A stretch of DNA of 6,263 nt, from positions 1-6,263 of the forward strand of contig JAASSH010000137.1 of the NCBI GenBank assembly GCA_021767985.1, given 5' to 3'. The notes beneath the pieces are model-generated. The model ran no database searches, was not told the DNA's origin, and was given only the letters and a program-made list of their open reading frames with translations. The position numbers and the translations under genes were made by a program. The stretch comes from Gammaproteobacteria bacterium. Lineage in GTDB: Bacteria > Pseudomonadota > Gammaproteobacteria > GCA-001735895. Within the stretch, counting starts at the first letter, position 1, and the number at the start of each line of letters is the position of its first letter. Of the stretch, positions 1 to 6,263 are shown piece by piece.

Positions 1-3
1 AGG

Positions 4-78
4 CTGGGTGAAGCAGAGAGCCGGTTCCTTCCAGCCGTACTAATTTCAGTATTCAACCGGTATTCGAAGGTCACCCAG
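4..78. repeat. Nested inverted repeats (possible structured RNA or element end)
   Basis: CTGGGTGA at 4-11 pairs with TCACCCAG at 71-78, and inside it CCGGTT at 21-26 pairs with AACCGG at 55-60. Together they could fold as an interrupted long hairpin on either strand. The outer left arm begins 4 bp from the window edge, so the structure may continue outside. There is no T run to make it a terminator. Confidence 0.4.
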
Positions 79-231
79 ACAGCCGCAATCCGCCCCGGCG
101 GTCGCCTGCAATGGGATCTTCAAAGGTCATCCAGACAGCCGCAATCCGCCCCGGCAGTCGCCTGCATCTGGAATCCGCCAGCGCCTTCCTCGGCATTTGA
201 GCCAAACACCAGGTCAATCGACCTTCGAATA
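61..231. repeat. 12-bp perfect inverted repeat flanking the direct repeats
   Basis: TATTCGAAGGTC at 61-72 is exactly matched by its reverse complement GACCTTCGAATA at 220-231. The arms enclose almost all of the tandem repeat pair. The left arm overlaps the first bases of repeat copy 1. Such arms could bound a small non-autonomous mobile element, but no target-site duplication is evident. Confidence 0.5.
63..166. repeat. Tandem direct repeat, two 48-bp copies
   Basis: Copy 1 spans 63-110 and copy 2 spans 119-166, a period of 56 bp. By direct comparison 45 of 48 positions are identical. The three differences (66/122, 74/130 and 100/156) are all transitions. The 8-bp spacer after copy 1 (111-118) is only weakly like the sequence after copy 2. 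The shared core includes CAGACAGCCGCAATCCGCCC. Part of the unit, AATCCGCC, occurs a third time at 172-179. The copies look like a recent duplication of an intergenic unit or part of a multi-copy genomic repeat family. I do not recognise the family. Confidence 0.85.
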
Positions 232-310
232 GCTGGTAGCATCGACGCTTTGAGATACGGTCCCCGGTCGGACATTGTTCAGCACCCGGCCTTTATGATG
301 ATCTTGGGGA

Positions 311-475
311 TTAGGCTTCGATCATTTCGAACTCTTCTTTGCCCATGCCGCAGTCGGGGCATTGCCAGTCGTCGGGCACGTCTTCCCAGCGCGTTCCAGG
401 AGCGATGCCGTCCTCCGGCCAGCCCTCGGCTTCGTCATAAATAAATCCGCAAACGATGCACTCCCAACGTTTCAT
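311..475 (-). CDS. Rubredoxin
   Basis: This is a small iron-sulfur electron carrier with one Fe bound by four cysteines, acting in the cytoplasm. The 54-aa product has the two rubredoxin knuckles: C6-IV-C9-G near the N-terminus and C39-PD-C42-G near the C-terminus, with the usual aromatic residues (W4, Y13, W37) and an acidic surface. The length is typical of the family. The start at 475 is chosen because a GAGG ribosome binding site lies 6 nt upstream and the protein then begins [10 protein letters not shown], as rubredoxins do. A longer open frame reaches 721 but its extra part only shadows the upstream gene. The gene lies 8 bp after the carbonic-anhydrase-like gene, and its GAGG overlaps that gene's TGA, so the two are probably co-transcribed and translationally coupled. 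Its redox partners (for example alkane hydroxylase or a rubredoxin reductase) are not in the window. Confidence 0.96.
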   Translation of the reverse strand: MKRWECIVCGFIYDEAEGWPEDGIAPGTRWEDVPDDWQCPDCGMGKEEFEMIEA

Positions 476-481
476 ATAAGA

Positions 482-485
482 CCTC
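482..485 (-). promoter_or_regulatory. Ribosome binding site of rubredoxin, overlapping the upstream stop
   Basis: On the minus strand the stop TGA of the carbonic-anhydrase-like gene runs directly into GAGG as TGAGG. The GAGG is followed by 6 nt and then the rubredoxin ATG. This decides the rubredoxin start and suggests translational coupling. Confidence 0.75.
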
Positions 486-1002
486 AGTAGTTTTCCTTTA
501 ACAGGACGTAATGATGGGCGACGTAAGACAGGTACTCGAGCTCGCCCTCGCTGAGCGGGCGTCTTTGCTCTGCCGGGTTGCCGAAATAGAGGTAGCCCGA
601 TTCGAGCGTCTTGCCCGGCGGAACCAGCGAGCCGGAGCCGACAATGACCCGATCTTCGACGACGGCGTTGTCGGCGATGATCGAGCCCATACCGATCAGG
701 CACTGGTTGCCGATTCGACAACCGTGCAGCAGCGCCTTGTGACCGACCGTGACCTCGCTGCCGATATGCAGCTCGGCGCCCTCGGGGCTGTAGTCACCGC
801 GATGGGTAACGTGCAGCACGCTGCCGTCCTGGATGTTGGTGTTGTCGCCGATCCGGATTTTATTGATGTCGCCGCGGATAACGGTGAGCGGCCACACCGA
901 GCAGTTTTCGCCGATTTCGACGTCGCCGATGACGACGGCGGTCTCGTCGATGTAGCTGCCCTCACCGATCGACGGCGATATATCCTGATAATTGCGAATC
1001 AT
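484..1002 (-). CDS. Gamma-carbonic-anhydrase-like hexapeptide protein (YrdA family)
   Basis: The 172-aa protein is a left-handed parallel beta-helix trimer-forming enzyme of the gamma carbonic anhydrase/YrdA/PaaY group. Hexapeptide-type repeats run through residues 12-125 (for example [10 protein letters not shown] and [12 protein letters not shown]). The family's three metal-binding histidines are present in their expected contexts: H64 in SVLH, H88 in VTVGHK and H93 in LLHGC. The C-terminal alpha-helical tail closes the fold, as in YrdA. The length is slightly below that of E. coli YrdA. The ATG at 1002 has a weak AGGG upstream, and the N-terminus [13 protein letters not shown] fits the family. 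Many YrdA-like members show little or no carbonic anhydrase activity, so the reaction (reversible CO2 hydration) is family-based inference. It is the first gene of a leftward pair with rubredoxin and is divergent from ubiA. Confidence 0.93.
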   Translation of the reverse strand: MIRNYQDISPSIGEGSYIDETAVVIGDVEIGENCSVWPLTVIRGDINKIRIGDNTNIQDGSVLHVTHRGDYSPEGAELHIGSEVTVGHKALLHGCRIGNQCLIGMGSIIADNAVVEDRVIVGSGSLVPPGKTLESGYLYFGNPAEQRRPLSEGELEYLSYVAHHYVLLKENY

Positions 1003-1066
1003 TGTTTCGCCCTGTCTAAAGAAACGCGTATAGTAACGATTTTTTCGCGATACGCATCGATATTTG
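1003..1066 (+). promoter_or_regulatory. Divergent spacer with possible ubiA -10 box
   Basis: This 64-bp spacer must hold start signals for both the carbonic-anhydrase-like gene (leftward) and ubiA (rightward). TATAGT at 1029-1034 matches the sigma70 -10 consensus at 5 of 6 positions on the plus strand, but no good -35 is seen 16-18 bp upstream. A 6-bp inverted repeat, GCGTAT at 1026-1031 and ATACGC at 1050-1055, surrounds a T-rich loop. No clear leftward promoter is visible. Confidence 0.3.
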
Positions 1067-1966
1067 GTGAAAACCGGGCGCTTGAAAATACCCGGCCTGC
1101 CGCCCCGAGTGGTCGCCAGGCTGCTGCTCTATGGGCAATTGATACGATTCGAAAAGCCGATCGGATTTTATCTGTTGCTATGGCCGACATTGTGGGCGCT
1201 GGCAATTGCCGCGCGCGGTGCGCCCGACGGCTGGCTGCTGTTCGTGTTCGTTGCCGGCACTTTCCTGATGCGCTCGGCGGGTTGTGCGATAAACGATTAC
1301 GCCGATCGCGACATCGATCTGAACGTTGCCCGCACGCGTGAACGACCGCTGACCAGCGGCAAGATAAGCTCGCGAGAAGCCCTGGCGGTGTTCGCGGTGC
1401 TGGCCCTGTTGGCTTTTCTGCTGGTGCTGAGCCTTAACCGCTTCACGATCATGCTGTCCTTCGTCGGGATACTGCTGGCGGCGACCTACCCCTATATGAA
1501 ACGTTTTCACTATCTGCCGCAGGTTCATCTTGGCGCGGCTTTCGGCTGGGCGGTACCGATGGCGTTCGCGGCGCAGATCGGCACCTTGCCCAAGCAGGCC
1601 TGGCTACTGTACCTGGCGACACTGCTGTGGGCGGTCGCCTATGACACCATGTACAGCATGGTGGATCGCGAGGACGATCTGAAACTGGGTATCAAGTCGA
1701 CCGCGATCCTGTTTGGAGATTACGACCGATTCATGGTTGCGCTGTTTCAGCTCATGTTCCTGGCGGCCATGATTTTAATCGGGCTCGATCTGGGTTTTAG
1801 CGCCTTTTATTATTGCGGGCTTGCGGTTGCCGCGCTGCTACTCGCGTTTCAACAGTTTCTGATCGCGGACCGCGTGGAGGCTCACTGCTTCATCGCGTTT
1901 TTGAATAATCACTGGGTAGGCGCCGCGATATTCGGCGGCATAATCGGGCATTACTACGGGCTATAG
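1067..1966 (+). CDS. ubiA: 4-hydroxybenzoate octaprenyltransferase (UbiA)
   Basis: This integral membrane prenyltransferase attaches the polyprenyl tail to 4-hydroxybenzoate in ubiquinone synthesis. With the GTG start it is 299 aa, close to E. coli UbiA (290 aa). Both aspartate-rich motifs that bind the Mg-prenyl-diphosphate are present: NDYADRDID at residues 76-84 and DREDD at 200-204, the latter preceded by the conserved YDTMYSMV. LPQVHLGAAFGWAVPMAFAA-like and GIKSTAILFG blocks are also highly conserved. Several hydrophobic helices span the protein (for example around residues 32-50, 56-75, 103-125 and 127-145). No ATG lies near the N-terminus. GTG at 1067 or the adjacent TTG at 1064 are the plausible starts, neither with a clear ribosome binding site, and TTG at 1085 is a further option. 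The usual neighbour ubiC (chorismate lyase) is not found in the window. The stop overlaps the convergent GAF gene. Confidence 0.97.
   Translation: MKTGRLKIPGLPPRVVARLLLYGQLIRFEKPIGFYLLLWPTLWALAIAARGAPDGWLLFVFVAGTFLMRSAGCAINDYADRDIDLNVARTRERPLTSGKISSREALAVFAVLALLAFLLVLSLNRFTIMLSFVGILLAATYPYMKRFHYLPQVHLGAAFGWAVPMAFAAQIGTLPKQAWLLYLATLLWAVAYDTMYSMVDREDDLKLGIKSTAILFGDYDRFMVALFQLMFLAAMILIGLDLGFSAFYYCGLAVAALLLAFQQFLIADRVEAHCFIAFLNNHWVGAAIFGGIIGHYYGL
1961..1966. other. CTATAG palindrome carrying both convergent stop codons
   Basis: The hexamer CTATAG reads TAG at its 3' end on both strands. On the plus strand the TAG at 1964-1966 ends ubiA; on the minus strand the TAG (complement of 1961-1963) ends the GAF protein gene. 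The two genes overlap tail to tail by exactly these 6 bp. Confidence 0.95.
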
Positions 1967-2419
1967 CGCTGCCGCGCTGGGTTCCGTATAGCTCAACAGT
2001 TGCGAGATCTCGCTGGCCAGGGTCTCGACCAGTTTCAGATCTCGCTCGGTGAAGGCTTTATCGTTTTGCGCCATGCTGCTGAAATCCAGGCATCCCCAGG
2101 GCTCGCCATCAACCATGATGGGCGCGCCGATATAGCTCTCCAGCGGCAGCGCCCGATAAAGCGGATGGTGCAGCATACGCGCGGATTTTTCGATATCGGT
2201 CTCGGCGATGATTTTCTGCTGCTCGAATACTTCGCGGCTATAGCTGTCGCCGAGTTCGAATTTTTCGCCGGGGACATAGGCGCCCGAGTTGGACTGTACC
2301 GCGAAGATCTCGAAGTTGTTGTTGTCGATTCGGGCCAGCACCGCCAGGGTCATCGATAAATCGAGTAACGCCTGTGCCAGCATGGAATCAACTCGATCTT
2401 TGAATTGGTTAACCCGCAT
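1961..2419 (-). CDS. Stand-alone GAF-domain protein
   Basis: The 152-aa soluble protein consists almost wholly of one GAF domain (about residues 8-142), a small-ligand or redox sensing fold. The diagnostic part is near 95-115, SYIGAPIMVDGEPWGCLDFSS, which matches the usual G-x-P-hydrophobic-x-x-G-x-x-x-G-x-L-x-F-x-S pattern. It is preceded by an HPLYRALPLE segment and followed by a helix (FTERDLKLVETLASEISQLL) that in larger proteins links GAF to an output domain. No kinase, cyclase or DNA-binding output domain is attached. Only one cysteine (C110) is seen, so the catalytic cysteines of free methionine-sulfoxide reductases are not evident. The ATG at 2419 is used; no strong ribosome binding site is close (a GGAAGAAG lies about 12 nt away). 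The ligand and partner are unknown. It converges on ubiA with a 6-bp overlap. Confidence 0.85.
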   Translation of the reverse strand: MRVNQFKDRVDSMLAQALLDLSMTLAVLARIDNNNFEIFAVQSNSGAYVPGEKFELGDSYSREVFEQQKIIAETDIEKSARMLHHPLYRALPLESYIGAPIMVDGEPWGCLDFSSMAQNDKAFTERDLKLVETLASEISQLLSYTEPSAAAL

Positions 2420-2453
2420 TAAAATGGCTTACTTCTTCCATTCCAGGAAAGCT

Positions 2454-2482
2454 ATATTAGTAGCCCGCGTGGTTAACACTAA
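2454..2482 (-). promoter_or_regulatory. Possible promoter of the GAF gene
   Basis: On the minus strand TTAGTG (complement of 2477-2482) is followed after 17 bp by TAATAT (complement of 2454-2459). The -10 is good and the -35 is weak. It lies about 35 bp upstream of the GAF gene start, a sensible distance. This is based on pattern only. Confidence 0.35.
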
Positions 2483-2626
2483 TTGTAATTTCCTATGGCG
2501 GGCGTTGTGAAAAGGTCCCGGTTTCACGCCGCCGGTCTTGTTTTCGCGCGTTTCCGCCGGGAAGCGTGATGATCGGGCCGCATTCCGATTAATAAATGTA
2601 ATCGAAAAAGCGTTGTGAGCATGGAA

Positions 2627-2687
2627 TCGACCAAAAAACCGGCGTTTACCTGGTCGAAATCGAGCGATTCGATTAAATCCCGAATCG
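2627..2687. repeat. Two adjacent perfect hairpins downstream of lysR-type gene
   Basis: TCGACCA/TGGTCGA has 7-bp arms and a 17-nt loop (2627-2657); CGATTCG/CGAATCG has 7-bp arms and a 9-nt loop (2665-2687). They stand 8 bp apart, 35-95 bp beyond the LysR stop. They may slow or end the leftward transcript, or protect its 3' end, but they are not standard intrinsic terminators. Confidence 0.35.
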
Positions 2688-2722
2688 TTGGATGGTTGCC
2701 ATGAGGGTGGGAACAGTCGTCA

Positions 2723-3631
2723 TTAATTTGCGGCGTTACCGAACTGTCGCGGCAGCCAGTCGCAAAAACGATCGACGATTTCGTCTTGCGGCAGGTTGTC
2801 GCGACGCAGCAGGTAGTAGCCGAAATCGGTCGTCAAGGTTGCCTCGAGCGGGCGCACCAGACGCCCCTGTTCGATCAAATCGTCCACCAGGTAACGCCAG
2901 CCGAGTGCCACCCCCTGGCCCGCACAGGCCGCCGCGATTACCAGCGGGTAACTGTTTATCTGCAGATTTCGGTTGGCCAGGGGCTCGTCGATATCGTTGC
3001 CTCCCAGCCACAGCCGCCAGTTCATCCAGTTCCAGTGGCTGTCGGCGAGATCTATCAACTGCGCCTGCAGCAGCCAGGCCGGCCAGTCCTGGTCTGCGGC
3101 CGCGTGATCGTATTCCGGGCTGCACACCGGAAACACTTCTTCGCCAAACAGCCTGAGCGCCTGGAACCCGGGCCAGTTGCCGTCGCCGTGCAGCACCGCA
3201 ACCTGCACTTCCGGGCCGAGGCTTACGTTGTAATCGTCGGAGGCGATAATGCGCAGCGCGACCTCGGGCAGCAGTCGCTTGAGTAAATCGAAACGCGAAC
3301 CCAGCCATTGTGTCGCAAAGGATTCATCGCATCCGATCACCAGCTGCTGAGCGAACTCGACGTTCTGGATGTCCATGGTGGCGCCGGCCAGCTGAGTCAG
3401 CACGGCGGTCACGGTGTGCTGGTATTCGCGGCCCTCGTTGGTCAGTTGCACCGCTCGGTGCGAGCGCGTAAAAAGCTTGACCTGGAGGCTGTCTTCGAGA
3501 CTGCGAATCTGCTGGCTAATGGCGGCCTGCGACAAATGCAGCTCTTCGGCGGCGCGGGTGAAGCTCAGCAGACGCGCCGCGGCCTCGAAGGCGATCAGCG
3601 GATCCAGCGGTGGCAGGCGTTTTTTAATCAT
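2723..3631 (-). CDS. LysR-type transcriptional regulator, GcvA-like
   Basis: The 302-aa protein has the usual LysR length and layout. An N-terminal winged helix-turn-helix spans about residues 7-66, with the helix-turn-helix near 24-43 (FTRAAEELHLSQAAISQQIR) and the wing segment KLFTRSHRAVQLTNEG. The opening LPPLDPLIAFEAAARLLSF is typical of the GcvA/TrpI branch. Residues about 93-298 form the periplasmic-binding-like effector domain, including AAACAGQGVALGWRYLVDDLIEQGRLVRPL, a conserved GcvA-branch block. The ATG at 3631 gives the canonical start, though no purine-rich ribosome binding site is seen upstream. It is divergent from the Rieske oxygenase across a 115-bp AT-rich spacer with a LysR-type dyad, so that oxygenase is its likely target. 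The effector is unknown. Confidence 0.95.
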   Translation of the reverse strand: MIKKRLPPLDPLIAFEAAARLLSFTRAAEELHLSQAAISQQIRSLEDSLQVKLFTRSHRAVQLTNEGREYQHTVTAVLTQLAGATMDIQNVEFAQQLVIGCDESFATQWLGSRFDLLKRLLPEVALRIIASDDYNVSLGPEVQVAVLHGDGNWPGFQALRLFGEEVFPVCSPEYDHAAADQDWPAWLLQAQLIDLADSHWNWMNWRLWLGGNDIDEPLANRNLQINSYPLVIAAACAGQGVALGWRYLVDDLIEQGRLVRPLEATLTTDFGYYLLRRDNLPQDEIVDRFCDWLPRQFGNAAN

Positions 3632-3646
3632 CGATAGATAAGAAGA

Positions 3647-3662
3647 ATTAATCCAATTTAAT
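3647..3662. promoter_or_regulatory. Probable LysR-type binding box (T-N11-A dyad)
   Basis: ATTAA-N6-TTAAT is a perfect dyad, and T3649-N11-A3661 fits the LysR-type consensus. It is centred about 56 bp upstream of the predicted start of the oxygenase transcript, near the usual recognition-site position, and overlaps the -10 box of the regulator's own predicted promoter. That placement suits activation of the oxygenase with self-repression. AT-rich DNA gives such dyads by chance, so confidence is moderate. Confidence 0.5.
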
Positions 3663-3686
3663 AAAAAATTAGCGTTTGAGTGTGAA
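3658..3686 (-). promoter_or_regulatory. Predicted promoter of the LysR-type gene
   Basis: On the minus strand TTCACA (complement of 3681-3686) matches the -35 consensus at 5 of 6 positions. After 17 bp comes TATTAA (complement of 3658-3663), 4 of 6 to the -10. The start would fall near 3651, leaving a leader of about 20 nt. Confidence 0.5.
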
Positions 3687-3704
3687 TATGCATTAGATTA
3701 AATT
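3676..3704 (+). promoter_or_regulatory. Predicted promoter of the Rieske oxygenase gene
   Basis: TTGAGT at 3676-3681, a 17-bp spacer and TAAATT at 3699-3704 each match the sigma70 boxes at 4 of 6 positions. The start would be near 3711, giving a leader of about 36 nt. A less-than-ideal promoter fits a gene that needs an activator. Its -35 abuts the -35 of the opposing LysR promoter. An imperfect AT-rich dyad at 3698-3721 (TTAAATTAT against ATAATTAA) covers the -10 and start and could be a second regulator contact site. Confidence 0.45.
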
Positions 3705-3734
3705 ATTTGTTTGATAATTAACAGCACCAAGAGA

Positions 3735-3740
3735 GAGGAG
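3735..3740 (+). promoter_or_regulatory. Strong ribosome binding site of the oxygenase
   Basis: GAGGAG lies 6 nt before the ATG at 3747. It selects this ATG over an in-frame TTG at 3711, which has no ribosome binding site and overlaps the predicted promoter and start site. Confidence 0.85.
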
Positions 3741-3746
3741 ACACAG

Positions 3747-4883
3747 ATGCACGCTGCAGCCCTGCGAAAGCGCGCGGACGATGCGCCGTTCGAGCGAGAT
3801 CCGGAACAGTCGTTTACCATCCCGGCGCGTTACTATCTCGACGCGGACATCCTGGCGCAGGAAAAAGAAGCGATTTTCTATCGTAACTGGTATTACGCCG
3901 GCCATCAGAGTCAGCTAACCGAACCCGGCTGTTACCTGACGGTGCAGGTATGCGACCAGAATATTATCGTGATCCGCGACAAGAGCGGTGAACTCAAGGC
4001 TTACTACAATGTTTGCCAGCATCGCGGTCACGAACTGCTGTTCGGTAGCGGCAAGGTACGCACCATTACCTGCCCCTACCACGCCTGGTCCTATGGTTTC
4101 GACGGCGAGCTCAAGGCGGCGCGCAACACCGAGAAGCTGGTGGATTTCGACAAGTGCCAGTTTTCGCTGAAGCCGGTACAGGTAGAGGTTTTCTGCGGCC
4201 TGGTGTTCGTCAATCTCGATCTCGACGCGGCGCCTTTGAAGCAGCAGGCGGCAAGCCTGGAGCAGGAGATTCGGGAATTCTGTCCCCGGGTCGACGAAGT
4301 CACCTTCGCGCAGCGCGACGACTATGACGTCGCCAGCAACTGGAAGGTCATGATCGACAACTTCCTCGAGTGTTATCACTGCGCGCCGGCGCACAAGGAT
4401 TTTGTCAGCCTGGTCGACATGGACAGTTACAAAATTACGGTGCACGAAATTTATTCCAGTCACGTCTCGAACGCCGCTAAAACCACGGAGAGTAACGCCT
4501 ACCATTTCGAAAAGGGGGAGGTCGATTTCGGCTACGCCGGCTGGTTCCTGTGGCCGAATCTGACGATCTGGATTTATCCCGGCGAACCCAACATATCGGT
4601 GTTACAAATGATTCCGAGCGGCGCTGGTCGCACCATCGAATACCAGGACTGGTACCTGCCGAACCCGGTACCCAGTCAACAGCAGCGCGACGCGATGGAT
4701 TATCAGCGCGACGTGCTGCAGCCCGAGGACGTCGGCCTGTGCGAGAGCGTGCAACGGGGACTGCAGTCGAAAGGTTACAACCAGGGACGATTCGTGGTCG
4801 ATCCGGAGCGCAGCGAACTGTCCGAGCATGGGGTACATCACTTCCAGCAGCTCTATGTCGACGCCATGGGCTCCGATCTCTAG
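3747..4883 (+). CDS. Rieske non-heme iron oxygenase, betaine/carnitine monooxygenase-like alpha subunit
   Basis: The 378-aa protein is the terminal oxygenase of a two-component Rieske system. The Rieske [2Fe-2S] ligands are C90-x-H92 and C109-x2-H112, separated by 16 residues. The catalytic domain carries DNFLECYHCAPAH: H211 and H216 bind the mononuclear iron, with D328 (in PEDVGLCE) the likely third ligand. E208 stands where naphthalene dioxygenase has its bridging aspartate; a bridging glutamate is known in carnitine monooxygenase CntA. The C-terminal blocks GLCESVQRGLQSKGY and LSEHGVHHFQQLYVDAM resemble GbcA/CntA-type proteins that demethylate or cleave quaternary amines. The substrate is therefore likely a betaine-like compound, but other substrates are possible. 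No ferredoxin-reductase partner is nearby. The gene is divergent from, and probably controlled by, the LysR-type gene, and ends 17 bp from the convergent hydrolase. Confidence 0.92.
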   Translation: MHAAALRKRADDAPFERDPEQSFTIPARYYLDADILAQEKEAIFYRNWYYAGHQSQLTEPGCYLTVQVCDQNIIVIRDKSGELKAYYNVCQHRGHELLFGSGKVRTITCPYHAWSYGFDGELKAARNTEKLVDFDKCQFSLKPVQVEVFCGLVFVNLDLDAAPLKQQAASLEQEIREFCPRVDEVTFAQRDDYDVASNWKVMIDNFLECYHCAPAHKDFVSLVDMDSYKITVHEIYSSHVSNAAKTTESNAYHFEKGEVDFGYAGWFLWPNLTIWIYPGEPNISVLQMIPSGAGRTIEYQDWYLPNPVPSQQQRDAMDYQRDVLQPEDVGLCESVQRGLQSKGYNQGRFVVDPERSELSEHGVHHFQQLYVDAMGSDL

Positions 4884-4900
4884 CGCAAGCCGCCTGGTAA

Positions 4901-5833
4901 TCACCCCGTCAAGGGGGCTGCGTTAGCCAGGCGTTCGATTGCTTCGCCGATGCGCGCGAAAGCCGCTCCGGCGGCTCTGCTGACATGGCGTGCTCGCAGG
5001 TAGTCGTGCACCATGCCGGGCTCGTTAATCCATTCTGCTTCAACCCCCGCGGACCGCAGTTTCTCGACATAAAGCCGGGCGTCGTCGCGCAGTGGATCGA
5101 TATCCGCTGAAATCGCGATGCTTGGCGGCGCGTGACGGAAGTCGTCTGCTAGCAGCGGGTAGAATTCAGGATCGTCGAGCGGCAAGGTCCCGCCGGCGCA
5201 GCGAACGCCGCGGTAAAACCTGATGTCTGCCGTGCTCAGCAGCGGCGCCTGCGAGTTCTCCCGGTATGACGCCAGCTCGAAACAATCGCCGCCGAGGGCG
5301 GGATAGACCAGCACCTGGCCCGCGGGCCGATGGCTGCTCGCCGCCGCACGGTGGCACAGCGCCGCGCACAGGGTTCCACCCGCCGAAACGCCAAGCAGTA
5401 TCGTGTTGTCGTGCCCGAGGGCGTGGAATGCATCCTCGACGTCGTCCAGGTGAGTCGGGTGGTAGTGCTCCGGGGACAGGCGGTAATCGACCGACACCAG
5501 GTCGTAACCGGTCATAGCGCAGAACTCGGCGCAAATGTCGTCGTGCGATTCGAGACTACCGAGAATGAATCCCCCGCCATGCACAAACAGGATCAGCGCG
5601 GCGTCGTTACCCTGGCCGAGGCGGTAACGGCGCACCGGAATATCGCCGTGACGGCCGTTGATATGATCATCCTCGCAGGTCAGCCCTGGTGGATGCGGGT
5701 AACGGAAATGGCGCAGCACTGCCTCGTAGTCGTTACGCTGCTGCTCGATGCTGGTCGCGGTCGACAGGCTGGAAACCTGCAGGTAGCTGTCGATAAAGGC
5801 GCGCATCTCGGAATCGAGGTCGAATTCGGCCAT
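4901..5833 (-). CDS. Alpha/beta hydrolase, HSL-family esterase
   Basis: The 310-aa cytoplasmic protein belongs to the hormone-sensitive-lipase group of carboxylesterases. The oxyanion-hole motif HGGG is at residues 85-88 (LFVHGGGFILGS), followed by SVDYRLSPEH. The nucleophile elbow GVSAGG places the catalytic serine at S150. The remaining triad members are D246 in DIDPLRDDARLY and H276 in GMVHDYL. The first 60 or so residues form the family's variable cap. The length is normal and there is no signal peptide. The ATG at 5833 is used because the N-terminus MAEFDLDSEMRAFIDSY fits the family cap, although no clear ribosome binding site is present. It probably hydrolyses short-chain esters or lactones. 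It converges on the Rieske oxygenase 17 bp away, so it is not in the same operon, and a shared pathway is only possible. Seven cysteines are scattered through the protein. Confidence 0.92.
   Translation of the reverse strand: MAEFDLDSEMRAFIDSYLQVSSLSTATSIEQQRNDYEAVLRHFRYPHPPGLTCEDDHINGRHGDIPVRRYRLGQGNDAALILFVHGGGFILGSLESHDDICAEFCAMTGYDLVSVDYRLSPEHYHPTHLDDVEDAFHALGHDNTILLGVSAGGTLCAALCHRAAASSHRPAGQVLVYPALGGDCFELASYRENSQAPLLSTADIRFYRGVRCAGGTLPLDDPEFYPLLADDFRHAPPSIAISADIDPLRDDARLYVEKLRSAGVEAEWINEPGMVHDYLRARHVSRAAGAAFARIGEAIERLANAAPLTG
4904..4917. repeat. Small GC hairpin at the convergent junction
   Basis: CCCC GTCAA GGGG (4904-4907 and 4913-4916) forms a short strong stem just inside the 3' end of the hydrolase gene, 20 bp beyond the oxygenase stop. 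No T run follows on either strand, so it is at best a weak pause or end signal for the rightward transcript. Confidence 0.3.
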
Positions 5834-5863
5834 TGGGCAATATTAACAGCCCCGAGCCGTGGT

Positions 5864-5891
5864 TTGCATTAGCCGGTAAGCGGCGTAATAT
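5864..5891 (+). promoter_or_regulatory. Possible promoter of the right-edge gene
   Basis: TTGCAT at 5864-5869, a 16-bp spacer and TAATAT at 5886-5891 make a fair sigma70 match. The start would be near 5898, only a few bases before the ATG at 5902, which would give a nearly leaderless message and exclude the ATG at 5890. A similar TAATAT on the opposite strand (complement of 5840-5845) sits close to the hydrolase start. Confidence 0.3.
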
Positions 5892-5901
5892 GGCCGTTAC
5901 G

Positions 5902-6263
5902 ATGAAATTCAGGCAATACATTCCTGATCATGCGGTGGCGACGATTCCGGCGTTAACGCTCTTGTTCGCAGTGCAATATTTCCTGTTGCGTGACGAGGCA
6001 CCGGATTCCGGGATCGAACTCACCCACGGCGCGCCGGCCTTTTACGACCATTGGCAGCGCCAGTTTGACGACAGCCCGTTGGATGTCGACTCGGGGTTGG
6101 CGCGCCTCGAACTCGATGACGCCCAGCGCGACCGGCTTATTCGTGAACTGCTGCAGCAGACACGATACCAGCAGGCGCGTACCCAGTTGCTCCAGGGTGC
6201 TGCCGCGGCGGCGCTACGCGATGACCAGGCCCGGCTCGGCGATACCCTGATGCTGCTCGGTGA
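5902..6263 (+). CDS. Unidentified membrane-anchored protein, 5' part only
   Basis: An open frame begins at ATG 5902 and stays open to the window edge (120 full codons seen), so the C-terminus is missing. I do not recognise the family. A basic N-terminus (MKFRQYIPDH) is followed by one hydrophobic segment at about residues 11-29, with the next stretch acidic, which suggests an N-in/C-out membrane anchor or uncleaved signal. Residues about 67-120 are rich in A, L, Q, R and E and look helical; RYQQARTQLLQ resembles a tetratricopeptide-type helix, but a repeat cannot be confirmed. An in-frame ATG at 5890 would add MAVT. Neither start has a strong ribosome binding site. Codon use resembles that of the neighbours. 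It is divergent from the hydrolase gene. Confidence 0.7.
   Translation, partial: MKFRQYIPDHAVATIPALTLLFAVQYFLLRDEAPDSGIELTHGAPAFYDHWQRQFDDSPLDVDSGLARLELDDAQRDRLIRELLQQTRYQQARTQLLQGAAAAALRDDQARLGDTLMLLG

Larger units (their letters stand above)
1..310. other. Gene-free left end with repeats
   Basis: I see no convincing coding region here. The stretch lies downstream of the leftward rubredoxin gene and should hold the end of that transcript, but no GC-rich stem followed by a T run in the right direction is visible. It contains the 48-bp direct repeat and the inverted repeats listed separately. Read leftward, both repeat copies keep a short open frame (translation beginning QATAGADCGCL in each), but these frames are about 15-22 codons long, lack ribosome binding sites and are probably accidental. 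An intergenic repeat element or a small RNA is possible but unproven. Confidence 0.5.
2420..2722. other. Gene-poor spacer of about 300 bp with small hairpins
   Basis: No supported gene lies between the GAF gene start and the 3' end of the LysR gene. The left part holds the possible GAF promoter. The right part holds three perfect short inverted repeats: CGATTA/TAATCG (2586-2591 and 2599-2604), TCGACCA/TGGTCGA (2627-2633 and 2651-2657) and CGATTCG/CGAATCG (2665-2671 and 2681-2687). The LysR transcript should end here, but none of the stems is followed by a T run on the minus strand. A 27-codon open frame at 2621-2704 lacks a ribosome binding site and is not called. Confidence 0.5.

Overview
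The window looks like chromosomal DNA from an aerobic gammaproteobacterium, probably marine or otherwise environmental. The evidence is UbiA (4-hydroxybenzoate polyprenyltransferase) with close gammaproteobacterial motif spacing, a YrdA-type gamma-carbonic-anhydrase-like protein beside a rubredoxin, a GcvA-like LysR regulator, and GC-rich genes separated by AT-rich spacers. I cannot name the genus. I found no tRNA, rRNA, CRISPR array, transposase or phage gene.

Layout from left to right. Positions 1-310 have no convincing gene. They hold a 48-bp near-perfect direct repeat and several inverted repeats. A leftward two-gene unit follows: a gamma-carbonic-anhydrase-like hexapeptide protein (484-1002) and, 8 bp after it, a 54-aa rubredoxin (311-475) whose ribosome binding site overlaps the upstream stop codon. 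ubiA (1067-1966) diverges from it and runs rightward. A small leftward GAF-domain protein (1961-2419) converges on ubiA so tightly that the palindrome CTATAG carries both stop codons. A gene-poor stretch of about 300 bp with small hairpins (2420-2722) follows.

The second half is a metabolic accessory locus. A LysR-type regulator (2723-3631, leftward) diverges from a Rieske non-heme iron oxygenase (3747-4883, rightward) of the glycine-betaine/carnitine monooxygenase-like type. Their AT-rich spacer contains two well-placed promoters and a T-N11-A dyad that overlaps the regulator's -10. This is the classic arrangement for a LysR protein that represses itself and activates its neighbour. No reductase partner for the oxygenase is present. 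An HSL-family alpha/beta hydrolase (4901-5833, leftward) converges on the oxygenase. An unidentified, probably membrane-anchored protein starts near 5890/5902 and runs off the right edge.

The most interesting points are the orphan regulator-oxygenase pair, the repeat structure at the left end, and the shared stop palindrome. I see no clearly new system; most of the window is ordinary housekeeping and catabolic genes.
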